Shown here: positions 20,195-30,476 of the stretch, one piece after another
Layout: the number at the start of each line of letters is the position of its first letter
Position numbering within the stretch: the first letter of the stretch is position 1
Assembly: GCA_039545355.1 (NCBI GenBank)
Contig: BCJJ01000008.1
Coordinates: forward strand, 558,001 to 622,000
Length of the DNA: 64,000 nucleotides
Direction of reading: 5' to 3'
Origin: Trichosporon coremiiforme
Taxonomy: Eukaryota; Basidiomycota; Tremellomycetes; Trichosporonales; Trichosporonaceae
The notes under the pieces: model-generated
The model's input: the letters and a program-made list of their open reading frames with translations, nothing else
Told to the model about the DNA's origin: nothing
Database searches by the model: none
Program-made: the position numbers and the translations under genes

Positions 20195-23100
20195 CTAGTC
20201 GGAGGTATCGTCACTGCCCTCGGCATCGGCTCTCTCTCCCTCCGCGTCCTCATCTTCGTCTTCGTCTTCGTCTTCGTGGTTCTCGTCATCATCTTCCTCG
20301 TCCTCATCATCCCGCTTCCGCTGGTTCGCTCCAGCTGCAGCCCCCTGACCAGACGAAGCAGCACCCCGCAGAGGGGGCAGGTACCGCTCGATCTCCATCC
20401 CGTTGCCCATTGCAACGACGCCCCGGGCCCGAGCCAGCGCCTCGGCATCGCTCACGCGGGGCGGGACGGGGGTCGAGATCTCCCGAGTCGTGCCCGTCGA
20501 GAGGTGCGCTATGTACGCCATGAGTGTGCGCGCGCCGTTGGGGTGGTGCACGATTCGGGGGGACTCGGTCCCGCCATTTTCGTTGCCGGCCTTGTCGGCC
20601 GTGGCTGCTTGTGATGCCGGCTGGGCCGGCTGAAGGGGCTGAGCGGGCTGAGCGAGGGCCGGGAGAGAGGACGGGCCCGCCAGCGGCGATGCGGTTGGGT
20701 CGAGCGTAAGACCGAGCGGACCGGTATGGATGGACTGATACTCGGTTTGCAGGGAGGAAAAGTCAAAGTGGGGTTGCTGTTGCTGATTCTGCTGGCACTG
20801 ACTCTCCGCGTACTGAGCCTGCTGATACTGATCTGGTTGATACGACTGCTGAGGCTGCTGCTGGAATTGGTCTTGCTGGTGCTGGGCTGACGACTGTTGG
20901 GGGTACTGGTATTGTTGACTCTGTTGCAGGTAATGGACCTCCTGCTGCGGGTATTGAGGCTGAGGCTGAGCATGTCCGACGGCCAGCTGACCAACGTCAC
21001 CATAAGCGCTAAAGTCGTACGGCCGTGCGTTCTCCATGCTGTCCAGCACGACGACGCACTGCTCCAGCTCCTCGAGTGTCGGGGTGCGCTCCGAGGTCTC
21101 CTGACCTTGCTGCTGCATCTGGGACTGCAGGAGTTGGGAATCGATCTGCTGAGGCACTTGGGCGAATTGGGACCGAGTCTGCTGAGCCTGCTGAGCTTGC
21201 TGGACAGGCTGAGCGGTCTGCGCCGTCTGCTGGAGAAAGGACGGGAACGACGCCTGCTGAAACTGCTGGACCTGCACCTGCTGCGGCTGCGCCAGGGACG
21301 AGCGCACCCGCCGTTCCTCGTCATACTGTCTGTTCCAGGTCTCGTTCCAGTGACCGAGGAACTCGACGCGCTCCTCTGTGTATTCCAGACCGTTGGCGTA
21401 CTGCAGGAAGGGGTGGCCTGTCTGCTGGAGGTTGGGCTGGGGCTGCTGGGCCATCAGAGTGGACTGCTGGCTCTGCTGCTGGCTGTGCTGGCTGGGTTGT
21501 ACACCGGGCAACATAGACCGACTTGCGGGGAGAGACGCCAGACCAGCTTGCGGAGTCAGGTTCATGACCGGCGTCCCCAGCGATGTAGGCGTCAAATGTC
21601 TGCTGGGCAACGGCGTCGGAATTACCGGCGTCGAGGGACCAGGGGTACTGATCGGATTCACCGGCGTCGGGTAATGCAGAGGCGGGGTCGGGGCTTGCTC
21701 CGAACCGAAGAGGGGGAGGTTAGTCTCCGCGTATGGCTCTCCGTAGAGGATTCGATCACGGAGGAGGTTCTTGCGCTGTCGGGGAGAGAGTTCGGTGGGA
21801 TTGAGCTGGGATTGACTCTGGAGGTGCTGATTGTTGTAGCCCGCGAAGCTCTGATGTTGAGAACTTTGCTGGGACTGCCGCACGGACCCGCCCCATCCGC
21901 TGCCTCCGTGCACGCCGGACGGAGTGGCCTGCTGCAATGCCCGTTGGTACTGCTGCTGAACATGAGGTGTCTGCTGGACGTTGAAGTCCTGGCTCGGCCA
22001 GCTCGGGGAGCTGGGCTCAGTCGCGAAGGAAGGCTGGGTAGTGAACGAAGGCTGCAACTGCGCGTCCACGGCGTTGACTGAGCCCATCGAATTGGGCGCG
22101 AGTGCCTGGGCGACTTCCCGCGCGCTGTCTGTCGTCTCGAAGCGGCGGCGCTTTACTGGCCTTCCCAGGCCGAGATCACGCTGAGCCTGCTGCCGCACTT
22201 GTTGCTGCTGTCCGTGTGGCTGGCGAATCTGCTGCAAGGCATGGTGGATCATGGCCGTGGTGACGGCGGTCTGGGGCGTGTGTGGCTGTGACGTGGCGCG
22301 CTGATTTTGGACTTGCTGAGCCTGCTGAGGCTTTTTCGCCTTCGACGGAGACCAACCGCCCCCAGTCATCACGACAGGCGGAGCAATGGGCGAGCCCTCG
22401 GGTTCGGGTGGGTTGTACGCCATATGCGCGCGAATCAGGCGGTCGGCGTCTGGATTCCTCCTCGGTCCTGGGGCAAGGACACCCTGTTGGAAGGCGGCGA
22501 GGCGGGCTTGGTTCTCGGCCGGGAGCTGGGGCTGCTGCATCGTCATCGGGAGGGTTATGCCGGTCGCGACGAAGGGATAAGAAGCCGGGGATGGCTGGGA
22601 TGGTCTACCGGGCGGCGAAGGCGCAGGAGGTGTCGGCATGCCGTACTCTGCGTCGGGCTGGGTGCGTTCAAGAGGAAGTTCTTCCTCCTCTTCCCTGCGG
22701 ACGTTTTCGTGCTTGCGGACGTTCTGGTTGCTGATGAAGTTGTTGTTGTTATTGGCAGTGACAATGGAGGTGGGGGCAACAATAGATGACGAAGGGGCGG
22801 GGATCGGCGGCTGCGCCTTCGATTGCGCCTGTGCGCGCTGTGCCGGCTGTTGTGTGACGGATGCAGAAGTAGAAGCCTGCGGGGCAGACGTAACAGACGG
22901 GGCAAACGATATGCTCGCCCCTTCTTTCCCGGGGATGAGCCGCTGCGTGTTCACAGTCCGGACGTCTTCCTGTGGCACCCGGGGGTCTTGGGGTTTGAAC
23001 TCTTCCAGGCGCCACTTGCCCTTATGCCCGCCCACGTTCTTCGTTTGAACCTTCGCCTCTGGCTCCTCTTTCTTCATCTTTTTCGTTGTTTTCCTCCTCT

Positions 23101-24469
23101 TGCTCTTGACCTTGCCCTTTGCAGCCTGGGGAACGAGGGGAGGAGTCTTTGGAATTGTCCCCTGCTCTTCGGCCCACACGATTTCTTCCCGGCCGGCCGC
23201 GGAAACAATCTGCGCATAGGCAATCTTCAGCCGCTGGGACTGGTCGCGTGTCCGCACATCCAGCAGCATCAAAGTCAGAGCCAACTCTGGCTCGTTCTCC
23301 GCGCAGTTGCGGCACACCGGCTGACTCGTCGGTAGCGAGGTCGTAAGGTCCAGTGCGTGCTCGATCCTAGCGCTGTAGTCTGTCTTGCTTGGGAAGGGCC
23401 GCTGCAACATCCGCCGGAGTTGATTGTACGTCTCAGCCAGGGTTGGGGGCAATTCTGGGATTTGGCGGTAGTCGCGATGGGGATCGACAGGCGTAAGGGA
23501 AGGGACGTCGAGCTGGGCGAAGGCGGAGGAGGGGCCGTAGATTATCATGATATCCTGGCGGTTGCTCAGGAGCTGTCGGAGGTGGGCCGCAGCGGACTCG
23601 TGAGAGCATCCCAAGCGGTAACTCCACGACTGATCGGCGACAGCTCCGTTATCGGACTCGCCCTCGGCTTCATCGTCGGAATCGCCTTCAGCGTCCTCAC
23701 CTCCATGGTCTTGTTGCTCGTAGGATTCTCCCGCGGCGTCTTCTTCAACATTCTCCGTTTCATGGCCCTCGAATTCCTCAGGCTGGTATATTGACTCGGG
23801 ACTCGCTGCCAAGCTGTGGATGAGAAGCGGTGGAGGTGTTGGAGGGCCCCTTGAACTTTGTGGCGGATACGGGCTCGGCGGCTGGAACCACGCTGGCACC
23901 TGAACAGCAGTCTCGGCCTCCAGTTGCAGCAGAATAATCCGCCACACGGGTTCGGGGCCATCTGTCTCCTCGCTCCCAATTTCAATTGGAGAAGTAACAA
24001 GTGGTACGTCGCGCACGCTGCGATCCCCATCCTCCGTCACAGTGATGACGGACAATCGTCTCTTGACGCCCCACTTAAACGCCTCATAGAGCCTGTCTCG
24101 CTCTTGCAGATTCGTGACGTAAACACTCGGCGCCTCGGGACTCTTCTTCCAAGGCTGAGTAGCGTAGAACGTTCTGAACTCGAGCTCAGGCAGGGGCTCC
24201 CAGTGACAGTGGTCAAGCTGTTGTTTCGGGCCGGTGGCTTGTACCTCGTAACGTTGGGCGGGACCCAGTGGCCAAGTAAGGCCCGAGGAAGTGCGCCTGT
24301 GCGTCTTCGACTGGCTGTTGTTTCGACGGTGGTGTCGTGGACGTGGGTTTGGTCTGTCGTATGGCGTCGGTCGTCGCCTCTCGACGAGGGTTGGCGGCAT
24401 GTTATCGGGTCGATGGGTACGTCGGTGGCGTAAACGTCCTCGCGCAACCTCGAAAACTTCGCAGTTCAT
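20195..24469 (-). CDS. Large Gln-rich, prion-like protein with acidic tail
   Basis: Single uninterrupted frame of up to 1,424 aa. I do not recognise the family. The first ATG in frame is at 24469; a second at 24400 has the better context (A at -3) and would give 1,401 aa. Roughly residues 60-450 look folded: aromatic and charged segments such as ELEFRTFYATQPW and YEAFKWGVKRRLSVI, an acidic insert, and a single CRNC pair. A Lys-rich stretch (KSKRRKTTKKMKK) could be a nuclear signal. From about 530 on the chain is Gln/Pro/Ser-rich with many QQ runs, broken by a short ordered block containing RVEFLGHWNETWNRQYDEE. The last 40 residues are almost all Asp/Glu. Composition resembles transcriptional coactivators with prion-like domains; that role is inference. 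The third codon position is G/C-rich across the Gln runs, so this is coding, not a repeat artefact. Confidence 0.8.
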   Translation of the reverse strand: MNCEVFEVARGRLRHRRTHRPDNMPPTLVERRRPTPYDRPNPRPRHHRRNNSQSKTHRRTSSGLTWPLGPAQRYEVQATGPKQQLDHCHWEPLPELEFRTFYATQPWKKSPEAPSVYVTNLQERDRLYEAFKWGVKRRLSVITVTEDGDRSVRDVPLVTSPIEIGSEETDGPEPVWRIILLQLEAETAVQVPAWFQPPSPYPPQSSRGPPTPPPLLIHSLAASPESIYQPEEFEGHETENVEEDAAGESYEQQDHGGEDAEGDSDDEAEGESDNGAVADQSWSYRLGCSHESAAAHLRQLLSNRQDIMIIYGPSSAFAQLDVPSLTPVDPHRDYRQIPELPPTLAETYNQLRRMLQRPFPSKTDYSARIEHALDLTTSLPTSQPVCRNCAENEPELALTLMLLDVRTRDQSQRLKIAYAQIVSAAGREEIVWAEEQGTIPKTPPLVPQAAKGKVKSKRRKTTKKMKKEEPEAKVQTKNVGGHKGKWRLEEFKPQDPRVPQEDVRTVNTQRLIPGKEGASISFAPSVTSAPQASTSASVTQQPAQRAQAQSKAQPPIPAPSSSIVAPTSIVTANNNNNFISNQNVRKHENVRREEEEELPLERTQPDAEYGMPTPPAPSPPGRPSQPSPASYPFVATGITLPMTMQQPQLPAENQARLAAFQQGVLAPGPRRNPDADRLIRAHMAYNPPEPEGSPIAPPVVMTGGGWSPSKAKKPQQAQQVQNQRATSQPHTPQTAVTTAMIHHALQQIRQPHGQQQQVRQQAQRDLGLGRPVKRRRFETTDSAREVAQALAPNSMGSVNAVDAQLQPSFTTQPSFATEPSSPSWPSQDFNVQQTPHVQQQYQRALQQATPSGVHGGSGWGGSVRQSQQSSQHQSFAGYNNQHLQSQSQLNPTELSPRQRKNLLRDRILYGEPYAETNLPLFGSEQAPTPPLHYPTPVNPISTPGPSTPVIPTPLPSRHLTPTSLGTPVMNLTPQAGLASLPASRSMLPGVQPSQHSQQQSQQSTLMAQQPQPNLQQTGHPFLQYANGLEYTEERVEFLGHWNETWNRQYDEERRVRSSLAQPQQVQVQQFQQASFPSFLQQTAQTAQPVQQAQQAQQTRSQFAQVPQQIDSQLLQSQMQQQGQETSERTPTLEELEQCVVVLDSMENARPYDFSAYGDVGQLAVGHAQPQPQYPQQEVHYLQQSQQYQYPQQSSAQHQQDQFQQQPQQSYQPDQYQQAQYAESQCQQNQQQQPHFDFSSLQTEYQSIHTGPLGLTLDPTASPLAGPSSLPALAQPAQPLQPAQPASQAATADKAGNENGGTESPRIVHHPNGARTLMAYIAHLSTGTTREISTPVPPRVSDAEALARARGVVAMGNGMEIERYLPPLRGAASSGQGAAAGANQRKRDDEDEEDDDENHEDEDEDEDEDAEGERADAEGSDDTSD

Positions 24470-25032
24470 ATACGCATTCTTCCGGGTGCTGACGTTATCC
24501 TGAGAGCCCAAGTTGGAACAGGCTATGAATGCTTGTTAACTGGGCACATTGTAGTGCATGCGATGCCGAGAGCACTGGAGTGGACGGTGACGTCTATTGA
24601 TTGACGGGCGACGCGAGATGAGGGACGATCCAATTGTTGCCGCTCGACTCTAGCGAAAAACGCTCGGACCGACCGAAGCGTCGTCTACCAGTCATGACTT
24701 GTCACTGCGCGATGCTGCTGACCTCGTTGCGTTGGCGTGACTGATGACTGACCCCAAGCTGACCAGTAGGGAGAACTGCGCACAATGGCTGGTCACTCCC
24801 TACGCCATGTACGCCTCCACCCGCGCGCGCGCCCACAGGATTACCCTCGACCCTTGCGCATCGTCTTGCTTCTTGTCTCACCATTGTGCCGCCGTCCACC
24901 AGCAGCGCTGGGGACTGGCCGTCATGCCCAGCTCCTTCAACGTTGGACACTGGTCAACACTGATGGACAATCTACCCATCCGCTCAACACCGCGACACCC
25001 TGCTCATCGCCCCGCACTCGCAGCATATAACA
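24470..25032. promoter_or_regulatory. divergent intergenic region
   Basis: 563 bp between the Gln-rich gene (minus) and the 304-aa gene (plus). CATATAACA lies immediately before the ATG at 25033, too close for a TATA box of that start. No gene seen. Confidence 0.4.
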
Positions 25033-25947
25033 ATGTGGTACCCGCACCTCGAGGCCGAACCTCCATCTCCAGCGTCACCCTCACCCATGCCCCGCACAAA
25101 CGCAGTCGCCAAAGCCTGGTTCCGTTCCGCCCCCGTTGGCCGACTCGAGGTCAGCCGCTGCGCCTCACCACTCTCCGTCTCGACAACTAGTAGCGTGTAC
25201 CCGCTTTCGTCGCGGAGCTGCTCGCCGGCCACTCGTCCGGTGTCGCACACCGGTACCCGCTCGAACACTCGCCCGAACACACGTCCGAACACCCGTCCTT
25301 CCTCGCCGGCGTACGTCGCCTCCACCTCCCGTCCTCCCGCTGCCGATCAGTACAAGCCGTACACCCCTCCTCAGAAACGCTATGCCGAGCCCGAGTCTTA
25401 CGCCTACGAGAGCGTCTATGACCATAGCCGCGGACGCACACCTGACCCATCACCCGTTACGCCGACGGTGCGCTCCTTCATCTCGCGCGAGCGGACTCGG
25501 ATCCAGTCCTCAGTCCTGGCCCTCCGCGAGCTGTGGGCCGTGCACTCCGACGGCGCCTCCAAGCGTGCCGGGAACAGACGCACTGTGACGCACGAGTACG
25601 TCGAGCTCGCCCTCGACGTCATCGACCGCTGGGACGTGGGGCTGGGATGGCTCGTCGAGGCACTCGAGCAGGCCGAGGATGATTGGTGGTTCGCCCAGGA
25701 TCTCGTGCCGGGTTACGGACCGGAGTACGAGCACGACTACGAGGACAGCTACGAGCAAAACTATGGACCGGAGGGAACGGTGGTCCAGGGCAACTGTGGA
25801 GGGAAGGGAGGACATGGAAAGAGGAAGATGGGGTACAAGGAACTCGCGGCTGGAGCGCTCGATGCGTACCTCGAGCTCCGGTTTGAGACGGCCGAGCAGC
25901 TCGATGAGCTTGAGGCGACTTGGAGGAGTATGATGAGGTTGGTCTGA
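25033..25947 (+). CDS. Hypothetical protein, 304 aa
   Basis: Unrecognised single-exon gene. Residues 1-145 are Ser/Pro/Arg/Tyr-rich and disordered, with a triple NTRP repeat (SNTRPNTRPNTRP, about 78-89). Residues ~150-215 are ordered and helical: SFISRERTRIQSSVLALREL, then YVELALDVIDRWDVGLGWLVEALEQAEDDWW. After an acidic Tyr/Gly/Asp-rich linker a last helix reads AAGALDAYLELRFETAEQLDELEATW. Third positions are strongly G/C, which supports translation. The ATG at 25033 is the first in frame. The gene faces the coiled-coil gene (convergent, 261 bp between stops). No enzymatic motif, signal peptide or membrane segment is seen, and no function is proposed. Confidence 0.7.
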   Translation: MWYPHLEAEPPSPASPSPMPRTNAVAKAWFRSAPVGRLEVSRCASPLSVSTTSSVYPLSSRSCSPATRPVSHTGTRSNTRPNTRPNTRPSSPAYVASTSRPPAADQYKPYTPPQKRYAEPESYAYESVYDHSRGRTPDPSPVTPTVRSFISRERTRIQSSVLALRELWAVHSDGASKRAGNRRTVTHEYVELALDVIDRWDVGLGWLVEALEQAEDDWWFAQDLVPGYGPEYEHDYEDSYEQNYGPEGTVVQGNCGGKGGHGKRKMGYKELAAGALDAYLELRFETAEQLDELEATWRSMMRLV

Positions 25948-26208
25948 GCGGCGCGATGCCAGCGGGGCGCGCTCGGGGGCTCAAGAATCAGTCACACGAG
26001 CAGGGTAGGACACAGTTGACGCGCAGGGAGGAGTAGAACAAGCACGATCATTACGAGACGAATCAGAAAACGACCAGCAGATCAAGTTGTAATCCCACAT
26101 TCATTTCAAAGTTGTACATATGACATTAGGTGTTGTAGCGGGCGTTGTACATGCAATCATTAGGGTGGATCCTCCTGTCCTTCTTCCTCCTCGCTGAAGA
26201 GCCAACAC
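25948..26208. other. short convergent 3' region
   Basis: 261 bp between two facing stop codons; A/T-rich around 26080-26160, consistent with two 3' ends. Confidence 0.5.
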
Positions 26209-28236
26209 TTAATGTCCCGCATCCGACGAAACCTCGATGAGGGCGATATGACTCGGATCAATGAGGCTGAAATCGACCTCCGACTCCCCCTCAGCGGGTG
26301 GAGTGTCGTGATCGTTTGCGCTCTCGACATCGGCAAAGTGAGAGCTCGAGCTGTCCCAGTGCGCCGAAATTGTGCTAGTCAGCGAGGTAGCAGACCAAGC
26401 GGGCCAGTCGAGTTTCTGCACCGGCTCGGGCTCTTCGTCCCTAGCCCTCGAAGGCCGCTCCGTCTCCGAGGTCTGAGACCTGGAATCTGCAGCCTCAGCA
26501 ACGACCTCTGGAGGAAAGTAGGAAGGCTCCGGTACGGGCTGTTCAGGCATCACGCTCGGGGTCGGTGTCTCTGGCGAGCTTGCCTCGGTGACGGGCGTGA
26601 GGGTCTCAAGTCTGGCCCGAGTCCGCCTCGGTCGGGGCGGGGGGCGCAGGACCCTCGGCGCGGTCCATGCCGGCCAGTCGAGTTGCTTATCCTCCTGCCT
26701 CATCCTGTCCTGCCGAGGAGGCAGGCTCAGTTCCGCAGTGGCCAGCGTGATCTGCATAGGTCGCTGAACGCTCAGTTCGGCGGTACCGCTCCCCCCACTC
26801 CCACTGCTTCCGCTCCCACTTCCCTCGCTGCCAGCGCTAACAGCACTGACGGCACTAGCCATACTCCTGACACTCTCTATACTCGGTCGAGCCGAGTTTG
26901 TCGCCTCGGAGGGAGGGGAAGAGGCAGACGAGAAGAAAGCCGTACTCAAGTCCGAAGCTGTGCTCCTGACCGATTGTCGATCGGCACTGGGCCGGCGCAC
27001 GCCATCAAGGTCTCGGTGGTGGACGGACTCGTTGCTCCCTGCCGATGCGCCGGAGTCGGACTCGCCACCAGACTCGTCGGCGTCGGCCGCCTCGGCATCA
27101 GCGGCGTTGGAGCCGGGGACCTCATTCCCCGGCGAGTTGAGATTCACCACGTCCCCGTCGCTCAACTCCGAGAGACCTGGGGAGAGCGTCTTGGGCGTCT
27201 CCTCCCCACTCGTCTCAGGGGGCGTGATAATCGGCGCAGCCCCATGCAGCAGTGCCGCCAGCGGCGGAACCGGTGGGACGGGGGGCGGCGTCTCGCTCCC
27301 GCTCCTCAGTCTGAAGGAGCCGGGGGCGCGGCCGAAAGTGGACCGAGCAGGTCGGAGAGTGGGTGTCGGCAACCTCGGCGTCGTTGCGCGAAGCGTTGGC
27401 GTCGGCGTCGGGGACGAGGGCGTCTTTGGCGTCGTGGGCGTGCTTGGTGTTTCTGGGCGCGAGTCCTTCTCAGACGCCGAGGCGCGATAATCCGGGTGGT
27501 CCACTAACGAACCATAAGCTTCGACCCAAAGCAGGAGCGAGTTGCGACTCGCGCCTTCTCGCGGCGTGCTCTCCTCGGTCGCTTCTGTCGCTGATGCTGG
27601 CGTCACTGTCCCAAGTTGCCTCAGAGCTTCCCTCGACGCCGTCCTCAACGCCTCCCTCGATGCCTTGGACAGCAGCCGGCCCCGTATCTCCCTCCGCTTC
27701 CCCCGATCCTCAACCCCCAACTCAACTCTTAACCGCTCATTCTCCCGATTCAGCAGCCGGTTCTCCTCCCTCACCTTCCGCAGGACTCTTTCCCTCCGTC
27801 CCAGTTCCTCCTCCAGGACTTCCCGCCGCAGCGCCAGTTCGTCCGCCGCATCTCGGGCGTCCAGACGCTGCAACACCAGCTCATTCCTAAGAAGCTGGAG
27901 GGAGAGGACGTCTCTCTGCAGCGCGGCTGCGTGGGCCTTACTTTCGGCGAGCTGGGTCAGGAGGCAGTCTCGCTCCTCTTCGGCAGTGAGGAGGTCGGTC
28001 TCGGTCACTTTCAGGAGCCGCTCGAGGGTCTGGATCCGTGACTCGTAGATGTTCAAACAACTGAGGGGGGATCGGGGGGAGGGTTTTGGAGACGGCGAGA
28101 GCGGTGGGGAGGGTGGTGCCGGGGGCGCTGCGGGCGGTTGTGTGAGCGGTCGCTCTGGCGCTGCGCCTGACGTCGGCGGAGCTACGGTCGGCACGGAGCC
28201 GCGCCGGAAGGGGCGCTTCGTCCTTGTTCGCAGCAT
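26209..28236 (-). CDS. Coiled-coil protein with two LDWPAW motifs
   Basis: Single-exon gene of 675 aa from the ATG at 28236; the frame stays open upstream to 28314 but without an ATG. Family not recognised. The N-terminus is basic (MLRTRTKRPFRRG), followed by a Pro-rich segment. Residues ~60-190 form a strong heptad coiled coil (LERLLKVTETDLLTAEEERD, then long Leu/Glu/Arg helices). After it, two near-identical helices carry KASREALRTASREALRQL. The C-terminal 400 residues are Ser/Thr/Pro-rich and disordered. The motif LDWPAW occurs twice (codons at 26682-26665 and 26412-26395) in similar settings (KQLDWPAWTA, QKLDWPAWSA), suggesting a short binding motif. A cytoskeletal, polarity or scaffold role is possible but unproven. 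Confidence 0.72.
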   Translation of the reverse strand: MLRTRTKRPFRRGSVPTVAPPTSGAAPERPLTQPPAAPPAPPSPPLSPSPKPSPRSPLSCLNIYESRIQTLERLLKVTETDLLTAEEERDCLLTQLAESKAHAAALQRDVLSLQLLRNELVLQRLDARDAADELALRREVLEEELGRRERVLRKVREENRLLNRENERLRVELGVEDRGKRREIRGRLLSKASREALRTASREALRQLGTVTPASATEATEESTPREGASRNSLLLWVEAYGSLVDHPDYRASASEKDSRPETPSTPTTPKTPSSPTPTPTLRATTPRLPTPTLRPARSTFGRAPGSFRLRSGSETPPPVPPVPPLAALLHGAAPIITPPETSGEETPKTLSPGLSELSDGDVVNLNSPGNEVPGSNAADAEAADADESGGESDSGASAGSNESVHHRDLDGVRRPSADRQSVRSTASDLSTAFFSSASSPPSEATNSARPSIESVRSMASAVSAVSAGSEGSGSGSSGSGGSGTAELSVQRPMQITLATAELSLPPRQDRMRQEDKQLDWPAWTAPRVLRPPPRPRRTRARLETLTPVTEASSPETPTPSVMPEQPVPEPSYFPPEVVAEAADSRSQTSETERPSRARDEEPEPVQKLDWPAWSATSLTSTISAHWDSSSSHFADVESANDHDTPPAEGESEVDFSLIDPSHIALIEVSSDAGH

Positions 28237-29261
28237 CTTTTGATGGCGCTGGGCGCTAGTTGAGCGTCCTCGGGGAACGCTTTGATGGGGCGCTGGCTCG
28301 ACCGCTCGGTGCACTGGGTCGGTTGGAGTGACGTCGGTCTCGATCGTCTTGGCTCGGCACCGAGAAGGTTTGTCGCGATGTCGGAATGTGCTGATTTGAT
28401 ATGGGGTCGTTCGAGAGGTCTGCTCGTGCTCCTCGCCGGGATGGATGGCGAGGATCGCTTCGCTGATGTTGAGGACGACAAGTGGCGACCATCCGGCCGG
28501 GGTTCATGCATGCCAAACAATAGCGCCGAAGACTGAGAACCGGGGTGCATACTGCGACGGAGCAGTGCCCCTCCTGCAACATAACGGTACAACGCATGGA
28601 CAAAGTGTCCACTCGAAGAGTCCAGGTCAGGCCATGGAGGCCTGGTCAGGTCCGGAGTGACGGCAGCTACGGCAAGACGACGGCAGAGACGAGTGGTGAA
28701 ACGCACAATGCCCTATCGAGCTGCATCGCGCTCGGCAACCGGTGGGACCGGATGTCGGTGGGATGTTAGTCGGGCCGGAGAGCGCAGGCCATGCAGAGGG
28801 GCCAGAGGGTGCAACAACATGTCGTCACACCAGACAAGACGACAATGCCGTAACGTCGCATTCCCAGCCTAGGTCCTGCTAAGCACTGGACAGGACTCGG
28901 CGCTATGATACAATTCAATCGAGTGGAAACCCTCATTCCGCATACTGAACCATGGGACAATGTACAAGTGAAAAAAGAGTAAACTACGGCTGTGCTGCTG
29001 CACGCTGTGCACGCTTGCGCGCTGCTGTTTCCGATGATGCTTCCTCCTCCCATCCTCCCCTACACTCCGCGCCGCTCCAACCCTCTTCGCCGTGCCTCGT
29101 TCCTCCGTACCTTCGTCCCTCGACCTCTGTCCGTTCTCCGAAGAGGTAACCACTAGGCACAGACGGACGCTCCACTTTTAGAGTGGATCACGAGCATCGA
29201 AGCGATGTAATCGTCGTCGCAATCTGGCGTGGATGGTTGCACTCGGATCGTCGAAGTCGGC
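28237..29261. promoter_or_regulatory. 1-kb region upstream of the coiled-coil gene
   Basis: Tail-to-head spacing between two minus-strand genes. I see no additional gene, RNA or repeat. C/T-rich stretch at 29040-29130 on the plus strand. Confidence 0.4.
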
Positions 29262-30476
29262 TCACTCCTCCTCAGACCCGGATCCGAGACCCATCGTCGC
29301 CCGCCGTTCGCTGCGCTCACTCCACCTCTCCTTCGCGCTCGCGGCGAGGATGCGCGCGAGGTCGAGTTTCATCCCCGCAACCTCGCCCTGGCACTTGCAA
29401 ACGTACCCGGCCTCGAGGTTCAGCACTCGACGAGCGAGCACGTCGTGATCCCGCTGCACACCGGCCATTTCGCGCTCCATCTCCTCGTTCTTCGCCTTTT
29501 CGGCCGCGAGTTCGGCCTCGAGTTCCTCAACGTGGGCGGACTTGGACTTTGCCCGCTCCTCCTCCAGTTGTCGGGCCAGATCGTCTGCCTGTGCTGCGCG
29601 CTCAGCGAGGGCGCTGTTCTCGGCCCCGCTGGCGAGGAGCTGTCGCTTCAGCCCAGCGACCTGCGCTTCGAGCGTGGAGAGTAAGGATAACGCGCGCGAG
29701 GAACGGAGCACGCGCGTGCTGCTTGGTGGTGGGCCCGGGGAGCGGCGGTTCGCGCGCACAGAAGACGGCGGCATCGGCGTAAGAGGCTCGGGGACGAAGG
29801 GCTCGCCGTGCCCTGGCGGAGCGGGGGTGCGTAGCCCACTGGAACTCGGGACGACCATGTCGTCGTCGTCATCGTCCATTATCTCTTCTTTCCGCTCCTC
29901 CTGCTCGTCTTGCTCCTCCTTCTCCTCATCTTCCCCATCGTCGTCCTCTTCCGGCTCCGGTTCGTCGCCGTCCTTGTCGTCCGCAGCAGCCGACACCCGC
30001 TGCTTCTTAAGCTGCGGCGTCAGGTCACCGGTGCTCTTGCGCCGTGACTTTACCCCAGTTTCGGCGCTCGTGCTCGTGCTCGCGGCAAAGTCGATGACCC
30101 CCCGTCTCGGACTCGGCGAGTGCGCGACGGGTCGTTTGCGTTTCGGGCTCCGCGGACAGGTCAGGCTGAGCCCACGCGTGGCCGTGTTGGGTGTCCGGGG
30201 AGTGCGGGGAGTGCGCGGCGTGCGCGGGCGGGCGTACGGATTCGCGGCCGTCTGTGGGTCAGCTCAGTGGCCCATGGCAAGCCTGTTTGTCTTTTCTTTC
30301 ACTGTTACTGTTGCCACCTGTTGCCTGGCGTTCTGTCGCGCCTCGGGACTGCCGGCGAGCATGTACATCCCAGCAGCAGCTCCCAGTGGGTGCGTGACAG
30401 ATGGCGTCCAATGAATAGGAAAGCATGCACTCACTCGTCTCGGCGTCCTCGGGCTTCGTGGTGGGTGGGACGGCAT
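29262..30476 (-). CDS. RTP-repeat, acidic coiled-coil protein
   Basis: Two exons on the minus strand, 30476-30435 (14 codons) and 30251-29262, give 343 aa. The 183-nt intron starts GTGAGT and ends GCTGACCCACAG. Family not recognised. The N-terminus is basic with SPRTPRR and, after the splice, four consecutive RTP units (PRTPRTPRTPRTP), then SPKRKRP: potential proline-directed kinase sites and a nuclear signal. Residues ~95-135 are an Asp/Glu run. Residues ~190-320 form a coiled coil (LSLLSTLEAQVAGLKRQLLA, then alternating Ala/Glu/Leu heptads). Neighbouring coiled-coil gene at 26.2-28.2 kb is unrelated in sequence. Nuclear, phospho-regulated function is inference from composition only. Confidence 0.7.
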
